This document shows positions 34,704 to 42,795 of a DNA stretch of 64,000 nt, one piece after another (position 1 is the stretch's first letter; each line of letters starts with the position of its first letter). The translations under genes were made by a program, and so were the position numbers. The DNA lies in contig NZ_JBNPMZ010000002.1 of the NCBI RefSeq assembly GCF_050314255.1, forward strand, positions 1 through 64,000, read 5' to 3'. This DNA comes from Claveliimonas sp034178805 (lineage in GTDB: Bacteria > Bacillota > Clostridia > Lachnospirales > Lachnospiraceae). Under the pieces are notes generated by a model. It was given only the letters and a program-made list of their open reading frames with translations, was not told where the DNA came from and made no database searches.

Positions 34704-37316
34704 CTAATTCAATGACAGAACAGACAACAGTTCCTCATTGCTCATTTCTGTAATCCAGCTCTCACCGCCACTTCCGACTACATTAGCAGCAAGCTCCTTT
34801 TTGGATTCTATCATTTCATCGATTTTTTCTTCAATTGTTCCTTTACATACCAGCTTGTGAACAACGACATTCTTTTTCTGACCAATGCGGTATGCCCGAT
34901 CAGTTGCCTGATTCTCTACTGCCGGATTCCACCAGCGGTCAAAATGAATCACATGGCTTGCATTTGTCAGATTCAAACCGGTTCCTCCTGCTTTTACAGA
35001 TAATATCATATATGGTATGTATTTTTCGCTCTGAAATGCTTCTACCATCTGATTTCTCCGTGCAACCGGTGTTCCACCATGCAGCACAAATCCATGACAA
35101 TGGAAGATTTCGGCGAGAAATTCATCCAGATACGGAGTTATCTCCTTAAACTGGGTAAATACAAGAACACGCTCTCTTTTCTCATAAATGGTTTCGCACA
35201 CTTCCCGGAGCATCTCAAATTTTCCGCTTTCTTTCGGGTCGTAGGCTGTTTCTCCAAGATACTGATCCGGATGATTACATATTTGTTTTAATTTGGTAAG
35301 TGAGGCAAGAACCACCCCTCTTCTTTCCATTCCGCTCAGCTCTGTCAGGCTGTCAGCAAGCTGTGCAACATATTTCCGATATAACACCGTTTGCTTCTTA
35401 GACAGTCCCACATAATCAACCTGCTCCAGTTTATCCGGCAGATCTGAAATAATCTCTTTATCCGTTTTTACGCGGCGCAGCATAAATGGTGCAATCATTG
35501 ATTTAAGCTTCGCATAACCTTCGGGGTGCGTTTCAAGCCGTTTGCAAAATTCGTGAAACTCTGTCGAGCTACCCAGTAACCCTTTGTTTAGAAAATCAAA
35601 TAATGACCAGAGATTGGTCAGATCATTCTCAATCGGTGTACCCGTCATGGCAATCCGCATCTTGCTTTTCAAAGCTTTGATACTCTTCGTCTGCTTGGTC
35701 AGCGGATTCTTGATTGCCTGTGCCTCATCAAGGATCAGACAATCCCACTGGATTTTTTCAAGCTCTTCAATCCTTGATGCCATTCCGTATGTCGTAATCG
35801 TAAGAAAGCTTCTGTCTTCCTGAACCAGCTTTCCAAGCAGCTTTGCCCCGCTTCCATGAAGTATCACATAGGACATGTCCGGAGCAAATTTTTCTGTTTC
35901 CTTCTGCCAGTTTCCAAGCAGGGATGCCGGTACGATCAACAAAACCCGTGCATTTTTCTCTGTCTTTCTGAGCTTCTCCAGAAATGCCAGTACCTGAACC
36001 GTTTTTCCAAGTCCCATATCATCTGCAAGACAAGCGCCAAAATTCAGTTTATTCATATAATTCAGCCATGTAAAACCGGCTTTCTGATAAGGGCGCAGTG
36101 TAGCCTGAAATGTTTTTGGAACAACCGCAGAACGAATTCTTTTCGGCGTTCGCAGATCCTGCAGTAATTTTGTCATCCACGTTCCATTTGTAACAACCGG
36201 TCCCACATCCGCACCCGTTCTATGCTGTTCATTTAACTCCATGCGCAGAGCTTCCATAAGTGTAAGATTTCCATGGTATTTCTCCATTTCATCTAACAGT
36301 TTCCGAAGCTTCGCATGATCCACCTCAATCCATTTTCCTTTTAAAAAGGCAAGCCCTTCCGTCTGATGAAGCAATTTCTCAATCTCTTTCGGAGTTAATG
36401 GCACACCGTCAATCACAAGCTGCGGTACCATCCCAAGAATCGTATCCAGCCCCATCATCGATGGCTTATCTTCACCCAGATTTACAGACAAAGAAACGCC
36501 ATAAGCATTTTTCTTCCACCAATTAGGAATACGGCATATAATTCCCGCCTCTTCAATCTGCGGGACATCTTTCAATATCTGATAAGCTTCTTCCGATGTC
36601 AATCGGAGGGGATGAAACAATTCTCCTTTTTCCACAAACCCTCCAATTATCGGAGATACTTCAGACGCCCGATTCAGACATGCCAGAAGTTCTAACAGCT
36701 TGTCCCGTTTCGATTCGTATTCTGTCAAAGCATACCGAAGCGGCATATGTCGTACTTTCTTGTTCTCATCCCTCGTGGCATATGTTGCAAGAAACGCAAA
36801 AGGATAATCTCCTTCCCCACTTTCCACTAAATGAAAGAAGATTCGCTCCGGAACCCGCAGGCTCTGACTCTTTTCAGCCAGATAAAGAGCCACCGTCCCC
36901 TTATAAGCTGCTATTTCTTCTGCAAAGACTGATTGCAGCTTTTCAAATGCATTTTTCAGCCAGTTTTCTGTCACATATTCTGATCCAACTGTAAATGGTA
37001 CCGAATTCAAAAGCCTCTCTATTGTTTCCTCATCCGGAATCACCTCAGTATTTTCTCTCAACAATTCCAGATCCGGCAGTCGAGTCAACTGATGCTGAAA
37101 TCTGTCTGCCACCTGATACAGGAAGCCTCCTGCCGCATCCAGCCACCCAGGCTTCTCTTCAAAACCTATAGCATATACCGTTTTCCAGCGGTCATTCTCA
37201 AACCGCTCTCTCCAAGGCCTGATTTCATCAATATATTCTTCACCTTGCTCATCCGGTAAAAATCCTTTTTCCGTAAATCGAAAATGCAACTGCACCTGTT
37301 TTTCTTCCTGCTTCAT
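34704..37316 (-). CDS. SNF2-family helicase/ATPase
   Basis: 870 residues. An N-terminal region of about 400 residues comes first, then the ATPase core: LADDMGLGKTVQ (motif I), LDEAQAIKNP (II), AMTGTPIEN (III), then GGTGLNLTNASHVIHFDRWW and ATDRAYRIGQ (V/VI). All motifs are intact. These enzymes translocate on double-stranded DNA and remodel bound proteins. AGAGGT lies ten bases before the ATG, only 22 bases after ptuB. The SNF2–SWIM pair is widespread on its own; being in line behind ptuAB is notable. Confidence 0.93.
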   Translation of the reverse strand: MKQEEKQVQLHFRFTEKGFLPDEQGEEYIDEIRPWRERFENDRWKTVYAIGFEEKPGWLDAAGGFLYQVADRFQHQLTRLPDLELLRENTEVIPDEETIERLLNSVPFTVGSEYVTENWLKNAFEKLQSVFAEEIAAYKGTVALYLAEKSQSLRVPERIFFHLVESGEGDYPFAFLATYATRDENKKVRHMPLRYALTEYESKRDKLLELLACLNRASEVSPIIGGFVEKGELFHPLRLTSEEAYQILKDVPQIEEAGIICRIPNWWKKNAYGVSLSVNLGEDKPSMMGLDTILGMVPQLVIDGVPLTPKEIEKLLHQTEGLAFLKGKWIEVDHAKLRKLLDEMEKYHGNLTLMEALRMELNEQHRTGADVGPVVTNGTWMTKLLQDLRTPKRIRSAVVPKTFQATLRPYQKAGFTWLNYMNKLNFGACLADDMGLGKTVQVLAFLEKLRKTEKNARVLLIVPASLLGNWQKETEKFAPDMSYVILHGSGAKLLGKLVQEDRSFLTITTYGMASRIEELEKIQWDCLILDEAQAIKNPLTKQTKSIKALKSKMRIAMTGTPIENDLTNLWSLFDFLNKGLLGSSTEFHEFCKRLETHPEGYAKLKSMIAPFMLRRVKTDKEIISDLPDKLEQVDYVGLSKKQTVLYRKYVAQLADSLTELSGMERRGVVLASLTKLKQICNHPDQYLGETAYDPKESGKFEMLREVCETIYEKRERVLVFTQFKEITPYLDEFLAEIFHCHGFVLHGGTPVARRNQMVEAFQSEKYIPYMILSVKAGGTGLNLTNASHVIHFDRWWNPAVENQATDRAYRIGQKKNVVVHKLVCKGTIEEKIDEMIESKKELAANVVGSGGESWITEMSNEELLSVLSLN

Positions 37317-37338
37317 CTGTTATTTTACCTCTGCTATC

Positions 37339-38127
37339 CTATGAGAAATGTTTCCTTAACTTTTTCTGTTTTCGTTTATACAGGTACAATCTTACTCCTA
37401 TGTATTCATCTGCAATATTATTTTCTTCCAACTGCTTCTCAAGTTTTAAAATTTTATCCTGTAAAAACTCTGGTGTTAATTGATGTTTTTTATCCCATCG
37501 TTCAAACTGAGAATGAACACTGTCGCATATGCTTCTTCGACCTGCAATTAATTGAGTTGCTGTATCCCTTATTATTCTCCCATCCGAGTCCTTTTCGCCA
37601 TTTAAGTGCAATACATTATCTATATCCTTTTGCATTTTTTCTACTAATTCAGGATCCAACCCCTCATCCTGCCTTACGAAAATTTCTCCACTTCTATAAT
37701 ATCCAATAGCTTCCATCTGTCTTTTATTCCATGGATTAATTGTCAGCTTTCGATCTTTACGTTCTGCATCACAGCATAAAACATGAGACTTATTATCGCC
37801 GTCTTTTTCTCCGCCATAACAAACACCAAGATAATTCTGATAATCTAAAGCAAGTTCTTTATTCTCCGATAATGCTTCATAATGCTCTATTTTCATTTTC
37901 TGACTCGAAGAAGTTATTCTTTTCATGCAGTATGCACATAGTCCATGCTGTTCTTCAAATAATGCACTTCGAATTTGATCTTTAGGCATCTGTTCAAATA
38001 AGTTTCTCAGTTGTTTTGTATTTTCCGGCAATTCTAATTCATCGTATCCGTTATCTGGTGTTCTTTTTATTTCTTCAACTTTTTTCTTTACCTCGTCAGG
38101 AGTCCTTCTCTTCCGAATGTATATCAT
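37339..38127 (-). CDS. ptuB: Septu HNH nuclease PtuB
   Basis: 262 residues from the ATG at 38127 (GGAGG seven bases before it; an upstream frame start is inside ptuA). The HNH/zinc part is HGLCAYCMKRI (about residue 61) with KIEHYEA following and C..D-type second cysteine pair (VLCCDAERK). This is the TIGR02646-like nuclease found with retrons and in Septu. It starts two bases after the ptuA stop. No reverse transcriptase is present, so this is Septu rather than a retron. Confidence 0.88.
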   Translation of the reverse strand: MIYIRKRRTPDEVKKKVEEIKRTPDNGYDELELPENTKQLRNLFEQMPKDQIRSALFEEQHGLCAYCMKRITSSSQKMKIEHYEALSENKELALDYQNYLGVCYGGEKDGDNKSHVLCCDAERKDRKLTINPWNKRQMEAIGYYRSGEIFVRQDEGLDPELVEKMQKDIDNVLHLNGEKDSDGRIIRDTATQLIAGRRSICDSVHSQFERWDKKHQLTPEFLQDKILKLEKQLEENNIADEYIGVRLYLYKRKQKKLRKHFS

Positions 38128-38128
38128 C

Positions 38129-39400
38129 CTACTCCTCCGCTTCACTTTCATATTCCGACTTTAAAGCAATTACTTCTGGGTGCTCCTCTCCAAGAATACC
38201 TATAAGTTCTGTCAATATTTCTTTTGCCTCTCTATATTGATCTCTGTCCATTCGCTTTTCAAATTCTTCAATCAAATTTTCCACCTTTGCAGGACGCATA
38301 TAATATCCTAGCATATCTTTCAAAATTTCATTTACGGAAAACGCATAGCTGTCACTTATATAATACAGCTTTTGATCACTGTCGATACTAATGATATGTG
38401 CATTTTTACATGAAGAAACAATAATTGGCGAATGTGTTGCAGCGATAAATTGGACATTTGGAAAAGTTTTAGTAAGTGCATCTACTATCCTCCATTGCCA
38501 TTTTGGATGTAAATTGGAATCTATTTCATCTATCAGAACAATCCCTTCCACTTCTGCTATTCTTTCACCTGCATCTGGATTTAAAATTGACATGCGATAG
38601 GCAAGATCAATTACTAAATTCAAAATAGACTGATATCCTGCACTCAAATCTTCAATCTCTTTATACTCATCATTTTCTACATAAAGCAATTTTTCTACAA
38701 TAGGATGAAAAAGCACTTCACTGGCTGTACCATCATTCATAATGTTCATAAATTTCGAAATGATTCTACCAAACATTTCGTAATTGTGTGGAATACGTTT
38801 TGTCTTAACACTATTCCATTCCATCTGCTTACACCAATCATAAATCATCTGCAAATTGGCGGTTCTATTCAAACAACCCAAGTATCCACATCGTCTGTCA
38901 TGCAGTTGTTTTCTCTTCTTCTCATTTGCATCACTTCGTGCAGTAACCCAATGCCTTGAAGCACTTTGATAACTAATGAGTGGCAAAACTCTATTTTCCG
39001 TACTGTTTACAAGCTCTCGTGAAATCTTTAAAATGTCTTTTGGATTAATTGATGTCCTGCTTGCCCCGGTAGCATCTTTTTTTGCTCTAACCCATGTATA
39101 ATTTTCCCCTCCATAAAGCAATGTACTTTCTATTTCTGTCGGTTTATTGCTGTACGACTTATTTGGGGTTCCATTACTGTCTTTCACAATCCGGTATCGA
39201 ACATCATCTTTGTAAATATTGCGTGTGGAAACATCTTCCATCCCTGCCAGAAAGCCAGATATTGCGACGGATGCTGCCTCAAGTATCGTCGTTTTCCCAA
39301 CACCATTATCGCCAAGTATAAGATTAAATCCTGCTTCAAAATCCAGACTCAAATCATCAAACATTTTAAAATTAGAAATCTGTAATTTTTTTAATATCAT
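38129..39400 (-). CDS. ptuA: Septu ATPase PtuA
   Basis: 423 residues. AAA15/OLD-like ABC-type ATPase: Walker A GDNGVGKT at residues 30–37, signature-like LSAGYQSILN, Walker B GIVLIDEIDSNLHP and the switch His in FIAATHSP. With PtuB it forms the Septu phage-defence complex, in which the ATPase controls the HNH nuclease. AGAGGAGAG precedes the ATG. First gene of a four-gene operon. Confidence 0.9.
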   Translation of the reverse strand: MILKKLQISNFKMFDDLSLDFEAGFNLILGDNGVGKTTILEAASVAISGFLAGMEDVSTRNIYKDDVRYRIVKDSNGTPNKSYSNKPTEIESTLLYGGENYTWVRAKKDATGASRTSINPKDILKISRELVNSTENRVLPLISYQSASRHWVTARSDANEKKRKQLHDRRCGYLGCLNRTANLQMIYDWCKQMEWNSVKTKRIPHNYEMFGRIISKFMNIMNDGTASEVLFHPIVEKLLYVENDEYKEIEDLSAGYQSILNLVIDLAYRMSILNPDAGERIAEVEGIVLIDEIDSNLHPKWQWRIVDALTKTFPNVQFIAATHSPIIVSSCKNAHIISIDSDQKLYYISDSYAFSVNEILKDMLGYYMRPAKVENLIEEFEKRMDRDQYREAKEILTELIGILGEEHPEVIALKSEYESEAEE

Positions 39401-39452
39401 TATTCACTCTCCTCTATAATACTGCATCCTCTAAGTATTCCCATATATTAAT

Positions 39453-39481
39453 ATTTTAACACAGTGCAATATTTCCTACAA
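39453..39481 (-). promoter_or_regulatory. Promoter of ptuA operon
   Basis: Minus strand −35 TTGTAG (plus 39476–39481), 17-bp spacer, −10 TAAAAT (plus 39453–39458), about 50 bases before the ATG. Confidence 0.5.
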
Positions 39482-39501
39482 TAAATTATTCCATCTGTCT
39501 T

Positions 39502-39627
39502 AGCTGCACTGTCAATGTGCAGTATCTGGCAACAATTGGTCGTGACGGAAAAGCCCGTATCAAACTGCCAACAACCCTATTTTTGACTAAAGAATTGCAG
39601 AAAGGAATTTCCTACTGTCATCAGTAA
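39502..39627 (+). pseudogene. Fragment of a pyridoxamine-phosphate-oxidase-like gene
   Basis: About 40 codons reading VNVQYLATIGRDGKARIK, the start of PNPOx-like flavin proteins (usual form: NVxYLATxxxxGxPxVRPF), then diverging and stopping. No start codon, no ribosome site. A leftover. Confidence 0.5.
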
Positions 39628-39634
39628 AAAAATC

Positions 39635-39650
39635 CGGCAGATACCTGCCG
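39635..39650. terminator. Small hairpin flanked by A and T runs
   Basis: CGGCAG/CTGCCG around four bases; on the minus strand it is followed by GATTTTTTT, so it probably ends the merB-like transcript. Confidence 0.6.
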
Positions 39651-39662
39651 AAAAAAGATGCA

Positions 39663-39706
39663 GAACGCTCAACCGCTGCAGGTCTGACCTGCAGCGGAGA
39701 GCGTTC
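39663..39706. repeat. 20-bp near-perfect palindrome
   Basis: GAACGCTC/GAGCGTTC (8 bp), then CCGCTGCAGGTC/GACCTGCAGCGG (12 bp) with a one-base centre and a 2/1 bulge. Much more GC-rich than its surroundings. Could be a terminator stem or a REP-like element. Confidence 0.7.
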
Positions 39707-39775
39707 AAACGGTATTTTTCTCACTTTTAACAAAAAATACGAAATCACTGATAGATGTTCCTTAATTATGCACTG

Positions 39776-40390
39776 CTATTCATTATCACTGAATAACATA
39801 CGTCCTACAGAAAATGCTTCTTCAAGATCCAGGCAGAAAGAACAATCCGGGCAAACTGAATGTTCTTTTGCATACTGATCGTAATCTTCCTGAGATTTGA
39901 AATAAAGCATGGAACAACAGCAGCAGCATGCCCAACTGTTGCTGGCTTTTAAATCAGAATGGAGAATACGCATAGCGTCTTTACATGGAAATGCGCTGAC
40001 AATTTTCTTATCCTTGATTTCAATACGAATTGCCACACCACTGTTGCTGCAGGAAGAGTTGATAACAATGTCCTGATCAAATGTATAAGCACATCCCAAA
40101 GCGTCAATAGCACACATACAGTAAACAGTACGTCCGTCAGCCAAAGATACTAAATGACGGGATGGTTTTGCGGATACCGGATAGATTGAAGAAACACTTC
40201 CGTCCTCTTCAATTGCTAACGCGTTTTTATCTCTCAATACTTCTACAGCAGCTTTTTCAGCTTCATCAGCAGGAACAAATGGTTTGTGATTATCTACAAT
40301 ATAGTTGATAATTTTGTTGCGAAGAGCATTATCTTCTTCGGTTAATCTTGCAGCAATACTGTCAATAATAATGCGCTCTCTGTCATAATT
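39776..40390 (-). pseudogene. MerB-like (organomercurial lyase-type) gene without a start codon
   Basis: The frame is open from 40390 and reads NYDRERIIIDSIAARLTEED..., a full MerB-like N-terminal helical part (HKPFVPADEAEKAAVEVL). The lyase core follows with VYCMCAIDALG, matching the MerB Cys-x2-Asp catalytic pair. The second-Cys region reads WACCCCCSMLYF, five Cys in a row. No ATG/GTG/TTG with a ribosome site exists at the start, which lies right behind an alpha/beta hydrolase gene. Either the start was lost by a deletion or a TTG at 40237 gives a shortened protein. Substrate unproven; gut MerB-like proteins are not all mercury enzymes. Confidence 0.65.
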
Positions 40391-40399
40391 TTAGCTAAA

Positions 40400-41248
40400 T
40401 CATTTCAATGATTCTACGAATTCCCGTACCTTCTCCGTGTATTCCTCAATCCGCCTTCCCATCAACACAAAAACATGCCACTCCCCATCCACTTTCCAGA
40501 CGGTTGGAGATATTTTCAGACATGACGCAATTTTGTCCGCATTATCCGGTGAGACAATCATATCCTTCATTCCGTGAATAACCAGCATAGGCTGTGTGGC
40601 ATAACAAAGACTTTCTAAAGCATTGCTGTAATAGTCAACATTTTCCTTTGTCATACCGGTTCCGTGCCGAATCAAATAATTCCGGCTGGCAAACTTTCGC
40701 ATATCAACATAACTGCTGTCCACAATCAATCCTTCCACATGCAGATCAGACAATGAAAACAATCTGTGAACCTCAACCGGTCCCGTTTCCATAAACCGGT
40801 CAATTCCGGAAAGGAAATTTACGACTGCACCTCCCAATGACAATCCATGCACAACAATATGCTTTGCATCATACTCTTTATTAAGCCTGCACAGCCAGTC
40901 ATATACATCCATACTTTCCAGACATCCAAGTGCAAGGCGTCCCTCACTCTTCCCGAATCCCCTCATATCAGGCGCGAGAATATTATATCCCAGCTCATAA
41001 TAGATATACCCGATTTTATTTGCCAGACTGAGACCAGTTAGTCGATTAGGGTGCAAAAGTACTGCCCATTTATCGGAATGAACCTTTTGTCTGTATATCC
41101 TTCCGCAAAGCCGTGCGGCATATTTTTCACCTGCAAATTCTACCGCAAGCTGCGCATCCATATATACTTCTTCCGGTTGTACAGGAAGCTCATTTTCTGA
41201 TTTGCCATATAGTGTTTTCATGTCTTTGATAAAAGATTTCCTACTCAA
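40400..41248 (-). CDS. Alpha/beta hydrolase
   Basis: 282 residues. The nucleophile elbow is GLSLGG (Ser about residue 134), the oxyanion region is VLLHPNRLTG, an acidic residue lies in HGMKDMIVSP and the likely catalytic His in DGEWHVFV. DMRGFGKSEG is the usual turn before the elbow. No signal peptide, so cytosolic. Closest to the BAAT/YqkD-type serine hydrolases of Firmicutes; substrate unknown. 40 bases downstream of the C39 gene. Confidence 0.85.
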   Translation of the reverse strand: MSRKSFIKDMKTLYGKSENELPVQPEEVYMDAQLAVEFAGEKYAARLCGRIYRQKVHSDKWAVLLHPNRLTGLSLANKIGYIYYELGYNILAPDMRGFGKSEGRLALGCLESMDVYDWLCRLNKEYDAKHIVVHGLSLGGAVVNFLSGIDRFMETGPVEVHRLFSLSDLHVEGLIVDSSYVDMRKFASRNYLIRHGTGMTKENVDYYSNALESLCYATQPMLVIHGMKDMIVSPDNADKIASCLKISPTVWKVDGEWHVFVLMGRRIEEYTEKVREFVESLK

Positions 41249-41288
41249 CTCGAATCACTGCCTCCGTTTTCTCGAATTTCCCTCAAGA

Positions 41289-42026
41289 TTAATCTTCCTT
41301 CGGAAATGCCACAACAAAGGGTTGTTTATACGGGTTCTCTTTTCCCGCACATGGACCTTCTCTCCACATTCCAAAAAATCGTCCCAGCGGAAATATATAA
41401 TATCCATCCTGATAATGATCGGTAATATCATAGGGATCGGCAAAAATCAATACATCATCATACGGCGTGTCCGTGCCACACGTATCGATTCCAATAATAA
41501 TCTGCCAGTGGCCTGCCCAGTCTACCCAGTCCACCATGATCGGTATCCCCCGGTCAATATACTGGATCACAGACTGTTCAAAGCTTTTCAGACTGTCAAA
41601 CCGAAGTTCGGTATCGGCATGATGCTCTACATTCCAGCCTATCAGATCAAAAAAATCTGCAATATTTTCCACCGTCGTTCCTTTTTCCGGCTGGCTCTCA
41701 ATCAGTTTTCCCACCACTATCTCATGGTATTTCTTCTGGCCGAACCAGTTCAGAACCATCAGAGTACAGGCCGCGCCACAGGTATATTCTGTCGTCTGCT
41801 GATAGGTCTCAAAATGTGTCAGAATATGCAGAGTCTCGTCACTCTCCATATTATAATAGTCATTGAATACATAATACCTGGAATTAGGATGATCCGTCTT
41901 TCCGGCAAAAGAAGAGGCGCCATCCCTGTGCAATTGATCCTTATAGGTTTCCGGATATGCGATCGTATGAAGTTCCGGTAGAGTGGTCTGTTCCTTCTTA
42001 CGCTCTTCATCTTTATTATGACTCAT
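41289..42026 (-). CDS. C39-like cysteine peptidase domain protein
   Basis: 245 residues. A papain-fold C39-like domain is visible: Cys in TTEYTCGAACTLMVLNWFG (about residue 83), His in WAGHWQIIIGID and Asp in FADPYDITDHYQ. The N-terminal 70 residues are hydrophilic without a signal peptide, and no ABC exporter follows. Unlike bacteriocin-exporter C39 domains it is stand-alone. Similar genes often sit beside hydrolases or transporters of peptides. GGAGGCAGCG precedes the ATG. Confidence 0.8.
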   Translation of the reverse strand: MSHNKDEERKKEQTTLPELHTIAYPETYKDQLHRDGASSFAGKTDHPNSRYYVFNDYYNMESDETLHILTHFETYQQTTEYTCGAACTLMVLNWFGQKKYHEIVVGKLIESQPEKGTTVENIADFFDLIGWNVEHHADTELRFDSLKSFEQSVIQYIDRGIPIMVDWVDWAGHWQIIIGIDTCGTDTPYDDVLIFADPYDITDHYQDGYYIFPLGRFFGMWREGPCAGKENPYKQPFVVAFPKED

Positions 42027-42174
42027 CGCTTTACGCTGCCTCCTTTTAATACATTTCTTTCAGAATACTTGTAATAAAAAATATTATAAAGAAAATCTAT
42101 TGTAAACACAATCCCTTTACTTTTTTCCGAAGGCATTTTATATTAAGAACAAAAAATAATCAAAGGAGTTTTTC

Positions 42175-42795
42175 ATGTATCATTACTATATGTTCAATAA
42201 ACCCTTCGGCTGTGTCACTGCAAGGCGGGATGACCGTTATCCAACTGTTATGGACTATTTCCAGGAACTTCATAACGATTCTCTTTCCCCTGTGGGGCGA
42301 CTGGACAGAGAAACAGAAGGTCTTCTCTTTATTACCGATGACGGCGTATGGAATCAGGAAATGACACACCCCGGATATCAGAAGAAAAAAACTTATGAAT
42401 TCACAGCTCTTGGCTGTCTTACAGAAAATAAAATACGAGAGCTGGAGGAAGGGGTTCTCCTAAAAGGTTCACCCGTTCCTACAGCCCCCGCAAAGGTTAC
42501 TGTTACTCATACCACCCGACTTGGTGATATTTTGTCTTCACTGCATCCTGAAATTCAGGAAAAAACAAAACATAACCGTATGGATCATCCTGTCGTCAAA
42601 GGCAGGATCACCATTACAGAAGGACGGAAACGGCAGATACGACGGATGATGAAAACCGTCGGATGCTGCGTGATCGAACTGAAACGCATTTCCATTGATT
42701 CCTTCCAACTGGATCCCGACCTTAAACCCGGTCAGTGGAAAGAGTTATCCCCTCTTTCTCTTTCTATAAAGAGTACTGCCCCCAATGCCCGTTGA
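42175..42795 (+). CDS. Pseudouridine synthase, RsuA/RluB/E/F family, without S4 domain
   Basis: 206 residues. The catalytic motif GRLDRETEGLLFITDDG holds the conserved Asp; YHYYMFNKPFGCVTA is the family start and GRKRQIRRMM the C-terminal RNA-binding segment. The usual N-terminal S4 domain (about 60 residues) is absent, as in RluE-like members. Likely modifies rRNA. AAAGGAG before the ATG. Its 3' end overlaps the convergent 5'-nucleotidase gene by 51 bases. Confidence 0.9.
   Translation: MYHYYMFNKPFGCVTARRDDRYPTVMDYFQELHNDSLSPVGRLDRETEGLLFITDDGVWNQEMTHPGYQKKKTYEFTALGCLTENKIRELEEGVLLKGSPVPTAPAKVTVTHTTRLGDILSSLHPEIQEKTKHNRMDHPVVKGRITITEGRKRQIRRMMKTVGCCVIELKRISIDSFQLDPDLKPGQWKELSPLSLSIKSTAPNAR

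Noticed and set aside
37339..39400. Retron instead of Septu
   Set aside because: PtuAB also occur in some retrons, but no reverse transcriptase or msr/msd-like segment lies within several kilobases.
41202..41981. 259-codon plus-strand frame opposite the C39-like gene
   Set aside because: Antisense to a protein with complete catalytic motifs; low-complexity shadow.
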